A stretch of 64,000 bases of DNA, taken from positions 1,116,001-1,180,000 of the forward strand of contig NZ_PYOC01000001.1 of NCBI RefSeq assembly GCF_003026215.1. The letters are read 5' to 3'. Under the pieces are notes generated by a model. The model saw only the letters and a list, made by a program, of their open reading frames with translations. It ran no database searches and was not told the origin of the DNA. The translations under genes and the position numbers were made by a program. Within the stretch, counting starts at the first letter, position 1, and each line of letters opens with the position of its first letter. This document shows positions 1-7,579 of this stretch, piece after piece. The stretch comes from Photobacterium indicum. GTDB lineage: Bacteria > Pseudomonadota > Gammaproteobacteria > Enterobacterales > Vibrionaceae.

Positions 1-487
1 TGTTAGAGCCGCTGTATGTGTAGCCTTCACTCTTGTTACCACCCTTGGCAGCAAACTCCCATTCAGCTTCTGTTGGTAGGCGGTAATTTGCACCAGATAA
101 CGCATTTAATTTTGTAATAAAGTAGTTAGCCTGCTGCCAGCTAAGATTATTGACGGGCACGTTAGGCGCTTTGAAGTAGCTAAGTGATGATCCCATCACT
201 GATTCAAAAATCGCTTGGGTAACTTCAAATTTCGAGATGTAAAAGCTATCTACTGATACGTTGCGAGCAGGACCTTCAGGCTTTTTAGCCGAGGCTGAAT
301 TGGATCCCATTTCAAAGCTTCCACCTTCTACCAGGATCATATTGGCTTCAATCTGAAGCTCGATAGGATGTGCGGGGGAAAATACGTCGTTAGAGATCAG
401 CCAAAGTGCGCTGCCAACCCCTATTGCCGTTAATAGCAAACCCGAGATCTGCATAGTTGAAGAACGTTTGTAAAAGATGGAAAACAT
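1..487 (-). CDS. Formylglycine-generating enzyme (SUMF1)-like protein, C-terminus cut off by window edge
   Basis: The visible 162 residues begin with a short cytoplasmic stretch and one hydrophobic segment (about residues 14-31). The start of an FGE-sulfatase domain follows: a region resembling 'MxxVEGGxFxMGS', then a 'VSVDSFYISKFEVTQ' block, 'PVNNLSWQQA' and 'RLPTEAEWEFAAKGG'. These are hallmark blocks of the formylglycine-generating/ergothioneine-type fold. The start is the ATG whose complement lies at 485-487, preceded on the minus strand by GGAGG at good spacing. The catalytic cysteine pair of true aerobic sulfatase-activating enzymes lies in the C-terminal half, outside the window, so it cannot be checked. 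The gene is divergent from the radical-SAM maturase next door, which suggests sulfatase modification. Other SUMF1-fold roles, such as structural or regulatory ones, remain possible. Confidence 0.85.
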   Translation of the reverse strand, partial: MFSIFYKRSSTMQISGLLLTAIGVGSALWLISNDVFSPAHPIELQIEANMILVEGGSFEMGSNSASAKKPEGPARNVSVDSFYISKFEVTQAIFESVMGSSLSYFKAPNVPVNNLSWQQANYFITKLNALSGANYRLPTEAEWEFAAKGGNKSEGYTYSGSN

Positions 488-645
488 GATGAAGCCTCCG
501 CAAAGCTTGTAGGTTATCCGCAAAGAAGGGAGAGCCTATTGTAGAGAATATCTCCATATCTAAAGGTTATAAGGGGTATAACAAGCGCTTGGCTATTACC
601 CGTTTTAAAATCGGTCTACTTATTAAGTTCGAAAGTAGGTGCAAT

Positions 646-1968
646 ATGTTGATTACTCAAGGTCCGCAGTTTAATGGCAAGGTATCCAAGCGATTACATG
701 TGATGGCAAAACCGATTGGAGCAGCATGTAATATTGATTGCACTTACTGTTATTACCTGAGCAAGCAGGATCTGTTGGAGTATAAAAAGGGGTGCTCTCC
801 ACGAATGGATGAAGACACGCTGGAAACGTATATCCGTCAATATATTGAGGGACAAAATACCGCAGAAATTATCTTTTCTTGGCAAGGTGGCGAACCAACA
901 ATGCTAGGGCTCGACTATTTCAGAAAAATTGTTGAGCTTCAAAAAAAGTATAAGCCTGAAGGCATCATTATTTCCAATGATTTACAGACCAATGGCACGT
1001 TACTTAATGATGAGTGGTGTGTATTTCTAGCCGCCAATAATTTCCTTGTTGGATTGAGTATTGATGGCCCAGAAATGCTACACAATGCCTATCGTACTAA
1101 CCGTGCTGGTCGTGGAACATTTAAACAGGTAATGATGGCTGTTGAATTACTGCATAAGCACCAGGTTAAATTTGCCACTTTAACCTGTGTTAATAACTTA
1201 ACCAGCAAGAACCCACTAGATGTTTACCGTTTCTTGCGTGATGTGGTGAAGTCACCCCAGATGCAATTTATTCCGATAGTAGAACAAAAGACATTTCGAA
1301 CGACTGCTCCACAGAAGTGGAAGTCTCAAGAGCAGCTGCGCCAAGGGGATAAAAAACTTAACCCTTGGCATAAGAATTCGGTTGTTGAACCTTGGTGTGT
1401 ATCGGCTGATGCATGGGGTGATTTTCTGATCGCCGTGTTTGATGAGTGGATTAAACAAGATATTGGTAAAGTATTTGTGCAGTATTTTGAAGCCAGTGTC
1501 GAGACATGGATGGGGCGAAAAAACCCGCTTTGCACCTTAGGTGAAATATGTGGCAAAGGGTTGGCAATGGAGCCTAATGGCGATGTCTATACCTGTGATC
1601 ATTATGTCTACCCTGATTACCAAGTCGGTAATATCCATCACAAGAACATCGATGAAATGGCGTATTCCGAATCACAGAAAACATTCGGTTTTGCAAAGTC
1701 ACGAACATTAACTAGCCAATGTCAGCAGTGTGAGTACCAGTTTGCCTGTTATGGCGAATGTCCTAAAAATCGCTTTATTCGCACCAAAGAAGGCGAACCA
1801 GGATTAAATTATTTATGCGCAGGTTGGAAGAAATTTTTCAGCCACGCAGATAAGTCGTTGGCTTATGTGTTGCGTGCATCGGGCTACCCTGTTGCTCATG
1901 GTAAATATAGCGATGAGGTGATACGACAACAAGGTCAACGCTTCCCACAATTTCCAACTTGTTTTTAA
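646..1968 (+). CDS. Anaerobic sulfatase-maturating enzyme (radical SAM/SPASM)
   Basis: This 440-residue protein fits the anSME family, which oxidises a Cys or Ser of a sulfatase to formylglycine without oxygen. The radical SAM cluster motif CxxxCxxC is at Cys28, Cys32 and Cys35 (CNIDCTYC). The C-terminal third carries the SPASM cysteines that hold two auxiliary 4Fe-4S clusters, including the run CxxCx5CxxxC (CQQCEYQFACYGEC) and a later Cys in 'LNYLCAGW'. An in-frame TTG at 589 would add 19 residues. The ATG at 646 is preferred because family members start about here and AGTAGG lies just upstream. No sulfatase is visible in the window, so its substrate is presumably encoded outside. It is followed by a HEAT/TPR gene after only 15 bases, which suggests an operon. 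Confidence 0.9.
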   Translation: MLITQGPQFNGKVSKRLHVMAKPIGAACNIDCTYCYYLSKQDLLEYKKGCSPRMDEDTLETYIRQYIEGQNTAEIIFSWQGGEPTMLGLDYFRKIVELQKKYKPEGIIISNDLQTNGTLLNDEWCVFLAANNFLVGLSIDGPEMLHNAYRTNRAGRGTFKQVMMAVELLHKHQVKFATLTCVNNLTSKNPLDVYRFLRDVVKSPQMQFIPIVEQKTFRTTAPQKWKSQEQLRQGDKKLNPWHKNSVVEPWCVSADAWGDFLIAVFDEWIKQDIGKVFVQYFEASVETWMGRKNPLCTLGEICGKGLAMEPNGDVYTCDHYVYPDYQVGNIHHKNIDEMAYSESQKTFGFAKSRTLTSQCQQCEYQFACYGECPKNRFIRTKEGEPGLNYLCAGWKKFFSHADKSLAYVLRASGYPVAHGKYSDEVIRQQGQRFPQFPTCF

Positions 1969-1983
1969 GTGAGGGTAAAAATA

Positions 1984-3033
1984 ATGAAATTGACACTAGC
2001 AACATTAATTATGCTTGCGTCTTTTACTCTGCCTGTCGTTGGAAATGCTAGCACCACATTGAGTTCGGAACCGCTAGTTCAGCCAAGTATTGACCAACCA
2101 GCAACCAGTGAGCGCAGTGCAGCACCTAGCCAACAAAACAGTCAGGTCGAACAGTGGGTATATATCGCACAAGATCATCGACAGGATGATGCTGCACGGG
2201 CTGACGCACTCAGAAATCTTGCGCGTTTCCCCAGCCAGAACAGTTTAGTTGCCGTTGTTCGTGCTTTGCAAGACGAGAATATGCTGATTCGTGAGGCAGC
2301 GATAGTCGGAGCGGAACCTTATCAGTTTGCTCACCGCTGGCGAATGATTGCGCCATTGCTGAATGATAGTGAATGGCAGGTACGCATGGCTGCCACAACA
2401 AATCTCATCCGGGATTTTTCCAATATGTCTAGCGATCAGCAGCAGGTGATGACCCCACCGGTCGCTGAACTAAAAGCGTATTTGTTATCTCGTCAGGATC
2501 CATCATCGCAACTACTGTTAGCTGATGTCTACCGTTGGCACCAAGAATGGGATAAGGCTCAGGTGCTATATGAGCAGCGATTAAAAGTAGAGCAAGGTAA
2601 CTCACAAATCAGATTGAGTATGGCAGATAACTTACGTGCTCAGGGGTTGAATAAACAAGCTTTGGCTGTGTTGAACAATGGATTAGAACACCAGCCACAA
2701 GAGGCTAACTTGTATTATTCCCAGGCATTGACTCTGGTGAGATTGGAGCAAAGAAATGACGCGGCAGCAGCAATGCGCAAAGCGGCTGAATTAGCAAAGA
2801 CGAACAGCTATTTTTGGTATTTGAATGGCGTGCTTCAAGAGAACGTTGATTTAGCCGAATCGACAAAATCATTTGAGCAAGCTTATTTGATATCAGGTGC
2901 ACCTGAACAGCTCTATGCGGTATGTGATATCTACGTTCGTTACGCTAATGAAAAAGCAGGGGACTGTATTGATGAGTTAGCCAAGATTGCACCTTCAGAT
3001 GTTATTGAAGAACTCGAATCTAAGCGCAATTGA
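1984..3033 (+). CDS. Exported HEAT-repeat/TPR protein
   Basis: The 349-residue product starts with a Sec signal peptide (MKLTLATLIMLASFTLPVVGNAS, cleavage near residue 23), so it is probably periplasmic. Residues about 45-145 contain helical pairs of the HEAT type ('DDAARADALRNLARFP', 'NMLIREAAIVGAEPY', 'SEWQVRMAATTNLI'). Residues about 165-300 contain TPR-like helix pairs. GTG at 1969 is possible, but ATG at 1984 has GAGGG eight bases upstream and gives a clean signal peptide. It sits between the maturase and a FadL-type porin in the same direction. No enzymatic motif is visible. A scaffold or assembly role is inferred only from the repeats. Confidence 0.75.
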   Translation: MKLTLATLIMLASFTLPVVGNASTTLSSEPLVQPSIDQPATSERSAAPSQQNSQVEQWVYIAQDHRQDDAARADALRNLARFPSQNSLVAVVRALQDENMLIREAAIVGAEPYQFAHRWRMIAPLLNDSEWQVRMAATTNLIRDFSNMSSDQQQVMTPPVAELKAYLLSRQDPSSQLLLADVYRWHQEWDKAQVLYEQRLKVEQGNSQIRLSMADNLRAQGLNKQALAVLNNGLEHQPQEANLYYSQALTLVRLEQRNDAAAAMRKAAELAKTNSYFWYLNGVLQENVDLAESTKSFEQAYLISGAPEQLYAVCDIYVRYANEKAGDCIDELAKIAPSDVIEELESKRN

Positions 3034-3085
3034 ATATCTTACATAATCTAAATTCATTCACCCTAAGACATATTATTGAGGATAA

Positions 3086-4240
3086 ATGCGTTATCTTACT
3101 TCGACACTGATTGCTTCTGCTTTATCGTTGCCTGTACAAGCAAGTGGTATTTTTTTACAAGAGGCGACCACGGCAAATGCTGGTACTGCAGGGGCTGGGG
3201 ATGGTGTTTACACTGGTTCAGCTGCAGCAATGTGGACAAACCCTGCGACTATGAGTGGTATGGGAGAGAGCAAAACAACGATAAACCTACTAGGGTTTGA
3301 TCTCGCAATGAAATACCACGATGACACGGGTAATGGCGACGGAAAAGCAAGCTCTGTTCTTCCTTCATTTGGGATCTTCCACGCTTACCAGGTTACAGAT
3401 GATCTCCATGTGGGCCTGTCATTGGGTGCTGTTGGTGGTTCTAGCCTTTCTTATGGTACTGAATGGGCCGGTGCTGCAGCGCTTGATGAAATAACGTTGA
3501 CGGCTATGCAATTTAACCCAGCAGTTAGCTATCGGGTGAATGAGCAATGGGCTGTGGGGGCTGGCTTACAGCTAAGTTGGGGGGCATTAGAACAATCAAC
3601 CAAGTTGCTAACCGCAGAACAAGATTCTGACTGGGCTTTCGGGGTGAATGTTGGTGCAACCTATAAGCATGATGATCGCTTGAGTATTGGGGCGAGCTAT
3701 AGGAGTAAACTTGAGCATGAATTTGACACAAGTGTAACGGGACCAACCAGCTGTGGGCTAATTAATAGCTTGCAGACAGATATTATTGTTCCGGCTATTT
3801 TTGATGTTAGCGCCCGTTATGCTGCAACGCCTCAGCTCGACTTGTTAACGAGTGTTCAGTGGCACCGCTGGAGCGAGTGGGATACGACAGTACTTGATTT
3901 TGGATTGGGGGATGGAGTCGCGATTGATCGTGATTGGGATGATGTCTGGAAAATTGCGGTTGGCGCTGATTACCAGCTAAACAGTCAATGGCGATTGAAA
4001 ACAGGCATTTCCTATGAGTCGTCGCCGCAGGATGATTCGACTAAGCAATGGGTAGATGTCCCTGTTGGAGAGCAATACCGCTATTCGGTAGGTGCAGCCA
4101 CGCATTGGAAAGACATTACAGTCGACATGTTTTATGAATATGCAGACTTGGGTAGCGTAGAAATTGAGCGTGATAGACTTAACCTATCTGGCACTTTTGA
4201 TGGACGTATTCACTTTGTAGGTATGAGTTTCACTTATTAG
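3086..4240 (+). CDS. FadL/OmpP1-family outer-membrane transport protein
   Basis: The 384-residue protein has a signal peptide (MRYLTSTLIASALSLPVQA) followed by the typical FadL N-terminal plug sequence (SGIFLQEATTANAGTAGAG and 'AAAMWTNPATMSGM'). Alternating amphipathic beta strands run to a C-terminal aromatic residue (VGMSFTY), the outer-membrane insertion signal. FadL-family channels pass hydrophobic compounds such as long-chain fatty acids or aromatics. The length is slightly below that of E. coli FadL (about 420-450). It follows the HEAT/TPR gene by 52 bases and ends just before a strong terminator. The ligand cannot be told from sequence. Confidence 0.88.
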   Translation: MRYLTSTLIASALSLPVQASGIFLQEATTANAGTAGAGDGVYTGSAAAMWTNPATMSGMGESKTTINLLGFDLAMKYHDDTGNGDGKASSVLPSFGIFHAYQVTDDLHVGLSLGAVGGSSLSYGTEWAGAAALDEITLTAMQFNPAVSYRVNEQWAVGAGLQLSWGALEQSTKLLTAEQDSDWAFGVNVGATYKHDDRLSIGASYRSKLEHEFDTSVTGPTSCGLINSLQTDIIVPAIFDVSARYAATPQLDLLTSVQWHRWSEWDTTVLDFGLGDGVAIDRDWDDVWKIAVGADYQLNSQWRLKTGISYESSPQDDSTKQWVDVPVGEQYRYSVGAATHWKDITVDMFYEYADLGSVEIERDRLNLSGTFDGRIHFVGMSFTY

Positions 4241-4304
4241 CAAATATTACTAGTATCAGTTTTAAACGTTTTAAAAAATTTGCTGCTTTTACTAGCATTA
4301 CTCA

Positions 4305-4333
4305 GGCTCTACATCCAATGTAGAGCCTTTTTT
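4305..4333 (+). terminator. Rho-independent terminator after the FadL gene
   Basis: Ten-base-pair perfect stem (GGCTCTACAT / ATGTAGAGCC, loop cca) followed by a run of T at 4328-4333. It closes the maturase-HEAT/TPR-FadL transcription unit. Confidence 0.9.
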
Positions 4334-4334
4334 G

Positions 4335-4360
4335 TTAAAGCCCGGCGAACAGGGCTTTAA
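4335..4360 (-). terminator. Hairpin downstream of menB
   Basis: Perfect 9-bp inverted repeat TTAAAGCCC / GGGCTTTAA with an 8-base loop, 22 bases beyond the menB stop codon. On the minus strand the U-tract is poor (CAAAAAAGG follows), so it may be an mRNA 3'-end stabiliser rather than an intrinsic terminator. Confidence 0.5.
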
Positions 4361-4382
4361 CAATCAATCGTTCAGGCTGGTA

Positions 4383-5279
4383 TTAGTAATGCCAAGGAAA
4401 ACGGCTGAAGTCTTGATCTCGTTTTTCCAAAAAGGCATCACGGCCTTCTTGTGCTTCTTCGGTGCCATAGGCTAGACGAGTTGCTTCACCTGCAAATAGT
4501 TGCTGTCCGACTAAGCCATCGTCAGACATGTTGAAACCGTATTTAAGCATGCGCATCGCGGTTGGTGATTTGCTATTGATCTCTTTAGCCCAAACAAGTG
4601 CTTCATTTTCAAGCTCAACGTGTTCAACAACCTTATTGACCATACCCATGTCATAAGCTTCTTGTGCGCTGTAGTTAAAACCACAGAAGAAGATTTCACG
4701 AGCACGTTTCTGGCCAATCATCTTGGCAAGGTAAGCCGAACCGTAGCCTGAGTCAAATGATGCGACATCAGGATCTGTCTGCTTGAATACAGCGTGTTCT
4801 TTTGATGCAAGAGTTAAGTCACACACTACGTGTAAACTATGGCCACCACCTACTGCCCAGCCTGGTACGACAGCAATGACTACTTTTGGCATGAAACGAA
4901 TCATACGCTGAACTTCAAGGATATGCAGGCGACCCATGCGAGCAACATCCGCTTTGCCTGCTTCTTCACCTTCGTATTTGTATCCGTCTTTACCTCGGAT
5001 ACGCTGGTCTCCACCGGAAGAGAATGACCATTGGCCTTTTTTCGACGGACCATTACCGGTTAGCAGTACACAGCCAACATCAGACGTTTGGCGAGCATGG
5101 TCAAGGGCTGTGAAAAGTTCATCTACGGTTTTTGGGCGGAATGCATTCAAGCAATCAGGACGGCTGATTGCAATACGAACCGTACCGTGTGCTTTAGCGC
5201 GATGATAGGTGACGTCTTCAAAATCAAAGCCAGGGACTTCATCCCATAGTTCAGGATTAAAAATTTCTTTGCTGGTCAT
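4383..5279 (-). CDS. menB: 1,4-dihydroxy-2-naphthoyl-CoA synthase, type II (Asp-containing)
   Basis: The 298-residue crotonase-fold enzyme closes the second ring of menaquinone's naphthoquinone by converting o-succinylbenzoyl-CoA to DHNA-CoA. MenB hallmarks are present: 'SSGGDQRIRG', 'GWAVGGGHSLHVVCDLT', 'SFDSGYGSAYLA', 'SPTAMRMLKYG' and the C-terminal 'EGRDAFLEKRDQDFSRFP'. The segment 'KQTDPDVASFD' carries Asp where E. coli MenB has Gly (QTGPKVGSFD). From family knowledge this marks the bicarbonate-independent type II group typical of actinobacteria. The ATG at 5279 is chosen (GAGG upstream) over a 29-residue upstream extension that lacks homology. No other men gene is adjacent, so the rest of the pathway must be elsewhere. 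Confidence 0.92.
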   Translation of the reverse strand: MTSKEIFNPELWDEVPGFDFEDVTYHRAKAHGTVRIAISRPDCLNAFRPKTVDELFTALDHARQTSDVGCVLLTGNGPSKKGQWSFSSGGDQRIRGKDGYKYEGEEAGKADVARMGRLHILEVQRMIRFMPKVVIAVVPGWAVGGGHSLHVVCDLTLASKEHAVFKQTDPDVASFDSGYGSAYLAKMIGQKRAREIFFCGFNYSAQEAYDMGMVNKVVEHVELENEALVWAKEINSKSPTAMRMLKYGFNMSDDGLVGQQLFAGEATRLAYGTEEAQEGRDAFLEKRDQDFSRFPWHY

Positions 5280-5562
5280 GATTACGATTGCCTCATTGGT
5301 TAGATGAGACAAGGCTATGGCGTTTGCGCTAAATGTCAATGATTTATGAATAAATATGACAGTCATTATAAGGATTGTTTGGGGCTGGCTTATTATTCAA
5401 GCAGATCCATCCTGAACACTCCGTATTAAAATAATAAGGGTTTAGTTCGATCTATATGGAATGCATATAAATTATATCGCAGTAAATGACCTATGGTGAT
5501 TGGCTCCAGCTTGTTATCTTTTATACTGTAATCATACCCAGCCGAGCCAATGACATTCAAAC

Positions 5563-6171
5563 TTATCCCACAGGCCTTTCATCCTCAGGGCGAGAGTTGT
5601 AACTATCGACAAGTTTATTGAGGAAGTATTGACCTGCTGACGTTAAAATCAGATTGTTATGGTGGTTATAAAAAGCGATGTTTCTTTTTACCAGAAAGCT
5701 CAATGCATCCTCCCAATTTTCTAGCTTACATGCTTTTAGAATATCAAGTGATTCACTTTGTGCTTTTAAATAAATGAGATCGTTGTCATCAATCCCGTAT
5801 TGGATAGAGGATAGATGCTCAAGGTTAAATCCACGGCGGGTAAAGATGCTACCGAGAAGAATCAATGTTGCTTGTATTTTCAAAGCCGTTGCATCGGATT
5901 CGTCTTCATCTAAATCTAGACCGCGGATATAAAAAAAATCACCTTCAGGCTCAAAAACCAACTTAGATCCAATGTGGCTATATAAGGTTGTGTAGTGATC
6001 TAGATGGTTAAATAATGACTGATAAAGATGCGATTCTGTATAAGAGCCTGTGCCATTATTAAATAGAAATTTTGTGATGACCTTACCGGCTTGAAAGGCT
6101 TTGTATACATTTCGGCTATCCTTTGCGCTTACAAGGTCAAAACTACTGAAACGTTGATGTTCATTTGTCAT
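5563..6171 (-). CDS. Wadjet/Mks-like MukE-type subunit (JetB-like)
   Basis: The 202-residue acidic protein is the last gene of the four-gene SMC operon. It contains a segment typical of MukE/MksE/JetB winged-helix proteins: 'YTESHLYQSLFNHLDHY', 'IGSKLVFEPEGDFFYIRGL', then helices and a basic C-terminal winged-helix stretch. In condensin-like complexes this subunit binds the kleisin. The ATG at 6171 is preferred (GGGAGA at about -10) and overlaps the upstream stop by 11 bases, implying translational coupling. The identification rests on size, fold-like pattern and operon position. Sequence similarity to known JetB is weak by eye. Confidence 0.7.
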   Translation of the reverse strand: MTNEHQRFSSFDLVSAKDSRNVYKAFQAGKVITKFLFNNGTGSYTESHLYQSLFNHLDHYTTLYSHIGSKLVFEPEGDFFYIRGLDLDEDESDATALKIQATLILLGSIFTRRGFNLEHLSSIQYGIDDNDLIYLKAQSESLDILKACKLENWEDALSFLVKRNIAFYNHHNNLILTSAGQYFLNKLVDSYNSRPEDERPVG

Positions 6172-7579
6172 TATTGCTTTCTCCCTGAGATCCAAAACGT
6201 ACTACTTGGTAACGGTATGCTTGTTGTCCATCAGCAATTTTTCTGCGCTTTAATGTTGTAACAATGTTATTACGTGTCGTTTTGAAACGGTTGATAACTA
6301 ATAGCAGATCCGTGAGCTGGTAGGTTAAGTGATGGCTCGATAGCATGATACTCAGGCGAGGGTGAATATGGGCATGAAGATCAGGCGTATCAACTAATCG
6401 CATTTTATCTGCTATTTCTAGAATAAGGCTGTCACGTCTGAGACGATTGGTTTGTGTCCGGTTAATTGTTGCAGAATCGGCTTGCCCGATAGTAAATGAC
6501 ATCAATTTTGCATCATCAATACGCAGTTGTAGCTGACGCCAAAAACCATCAAGGTAGCTTTCTGTTGAAAATATATTTAGACGTTTTGGTTGATTTTTTG
6601 AATTGTTTTTAAGCCCAAGCACGAAATCATTATTTTTAACCCATGACGATGAATCTTGAATATAGAATCGATTGAGTCGTTTCGTTAATGTCTGTGAATA
6701 CTCTTCTTTTAGAGCGCGGTATGCTGCTTCCATCGCATTGTATTCTCTGACCGTTCGGTGGTTCTTTCTGAGAAAAGCCTGGACTTCACGATTACATTGT
6801 TCGATAGGTTGGTAACTTTGAAGTAGATTTAGCCCCAGCAGTAAAAGATCATTGGCATCTTCATAACGTTGGTGGCTTTCGAATTTTTCTCTAATGCTAT
6901 CGATGACTTGATGAAGGTTTCCTTTGTCTACGGTGTAATGCGGGTCAAGAAATTGAAGGGCCGGAGTAATGGAACGGAGCGATAGCTGGCTCGCTTCGCG
7001 AAACATTGTCAGCTTATTTTCGATGAAGTTTTGTTCAGACTGGGTGGTTTCTTTTGCAATCTGGCTTAATCGCTGGGATAGCTGTTTCATTTTTAGCTCA
7101 TTTGAACGTAGCTTACTGCGTATTTCGACGATATGCTCAAAGATGAACTGTCTGGTTTCTCGAAAATCATCATTTTGATCGCTAAATGATAAGTTATCTA
7201 ACGCGTTCCGAAGCTCCTTTAAGCGGCTTAACATCGCTTTAAACTCAATATCACTGAGCTCTTTTACCAGCTCACTGTTACATAGCCGTAATAAGGTGAT
7301 TAAAGAGGGCTGAAAAACCATGACGCCTTCGCCTAAGTGCAAGTCAGCAAGAAGATTTGCTTGCTGTAAGTTCTTTACACTGAAGGCAATATTCACTCTT
7401 CTTTTTTCTGATTCATCTTGATTCACATAGCGGCGGATATAATCGGCCAACATCAGTTCGTAGCGATGAATTAAGATATTGTTATGGCCACGGCTATCCA
7501 TCAACGTGATAATGCGGTCCATTAGCTGTACATGATCAAAAAGGATCTTGGTCGTTGTTAGGGTATCAAAGTGTTTCAT
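6161..7579 (-). CDS. Wadjet/Mks-like kleisin subunit (MukF/JetA-like)
   Basis: This 472-residue protein has a predicted helical N-terminal domain ('KILFDHVQLMDRIITLMDSRGHNNILIHRYELMLADYIRRYV'), a long central coiled region (about residues 160-210) and a basic C-terminal winged-helix-like part. That architecture matches MukF, MksF and JetA. It would bridge the heads of the SMC dimer. The start ATG at 7579 has AGAGG just upstream and overlaps the SMC gene's stop by 14 bases. A longer version from 7621 would add 14 residues lying wholly within the upstream gene. No catalytic motif is expected or seen. The operon context makes the assignment stronger than the sequence alone. Confidence 0.68.
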   Translation of the reverse strand: MKHFDTLTTTKILFDHVQLMDRIITLMDSRGHNNILIHRYELMLADYIRRYVNQDESEKRRVNIAFSVKNLQQANLLADLHLGEGVMVFQPSLITLLRLCNSELVKELSDIEFKAMLSRLKELRNALDNLSFSDQNDDFRETRQFIFEHIVEIRSKLRSNELKMKQLSQRLSQIAKETTQSEQNFIENKLTMFREASQLSLRSITPALQFLDPHYTVDKGNLHQVIDSIREKFESHQRYEDANDLLLLGLNLLQSYQPIEQCNREVQAFLRKNHRTVREYNAMEAAYRALKEEYSQTLTKRLNRFYIQDSSSWVKNNDFVLGLKNNSKNQPKRLNIFSTESYLDGFWRQLQLRIDDAKLMSFTIGQADSATINRTQTNRLRRDSLILEIADKMRLVDTPDLHAHIHPRLSIMLSSHHLTYQLTDLLLVINRFKTTRNNIVTTLKRRKIADGQQAYRYQVVRFGSQGESNNDK

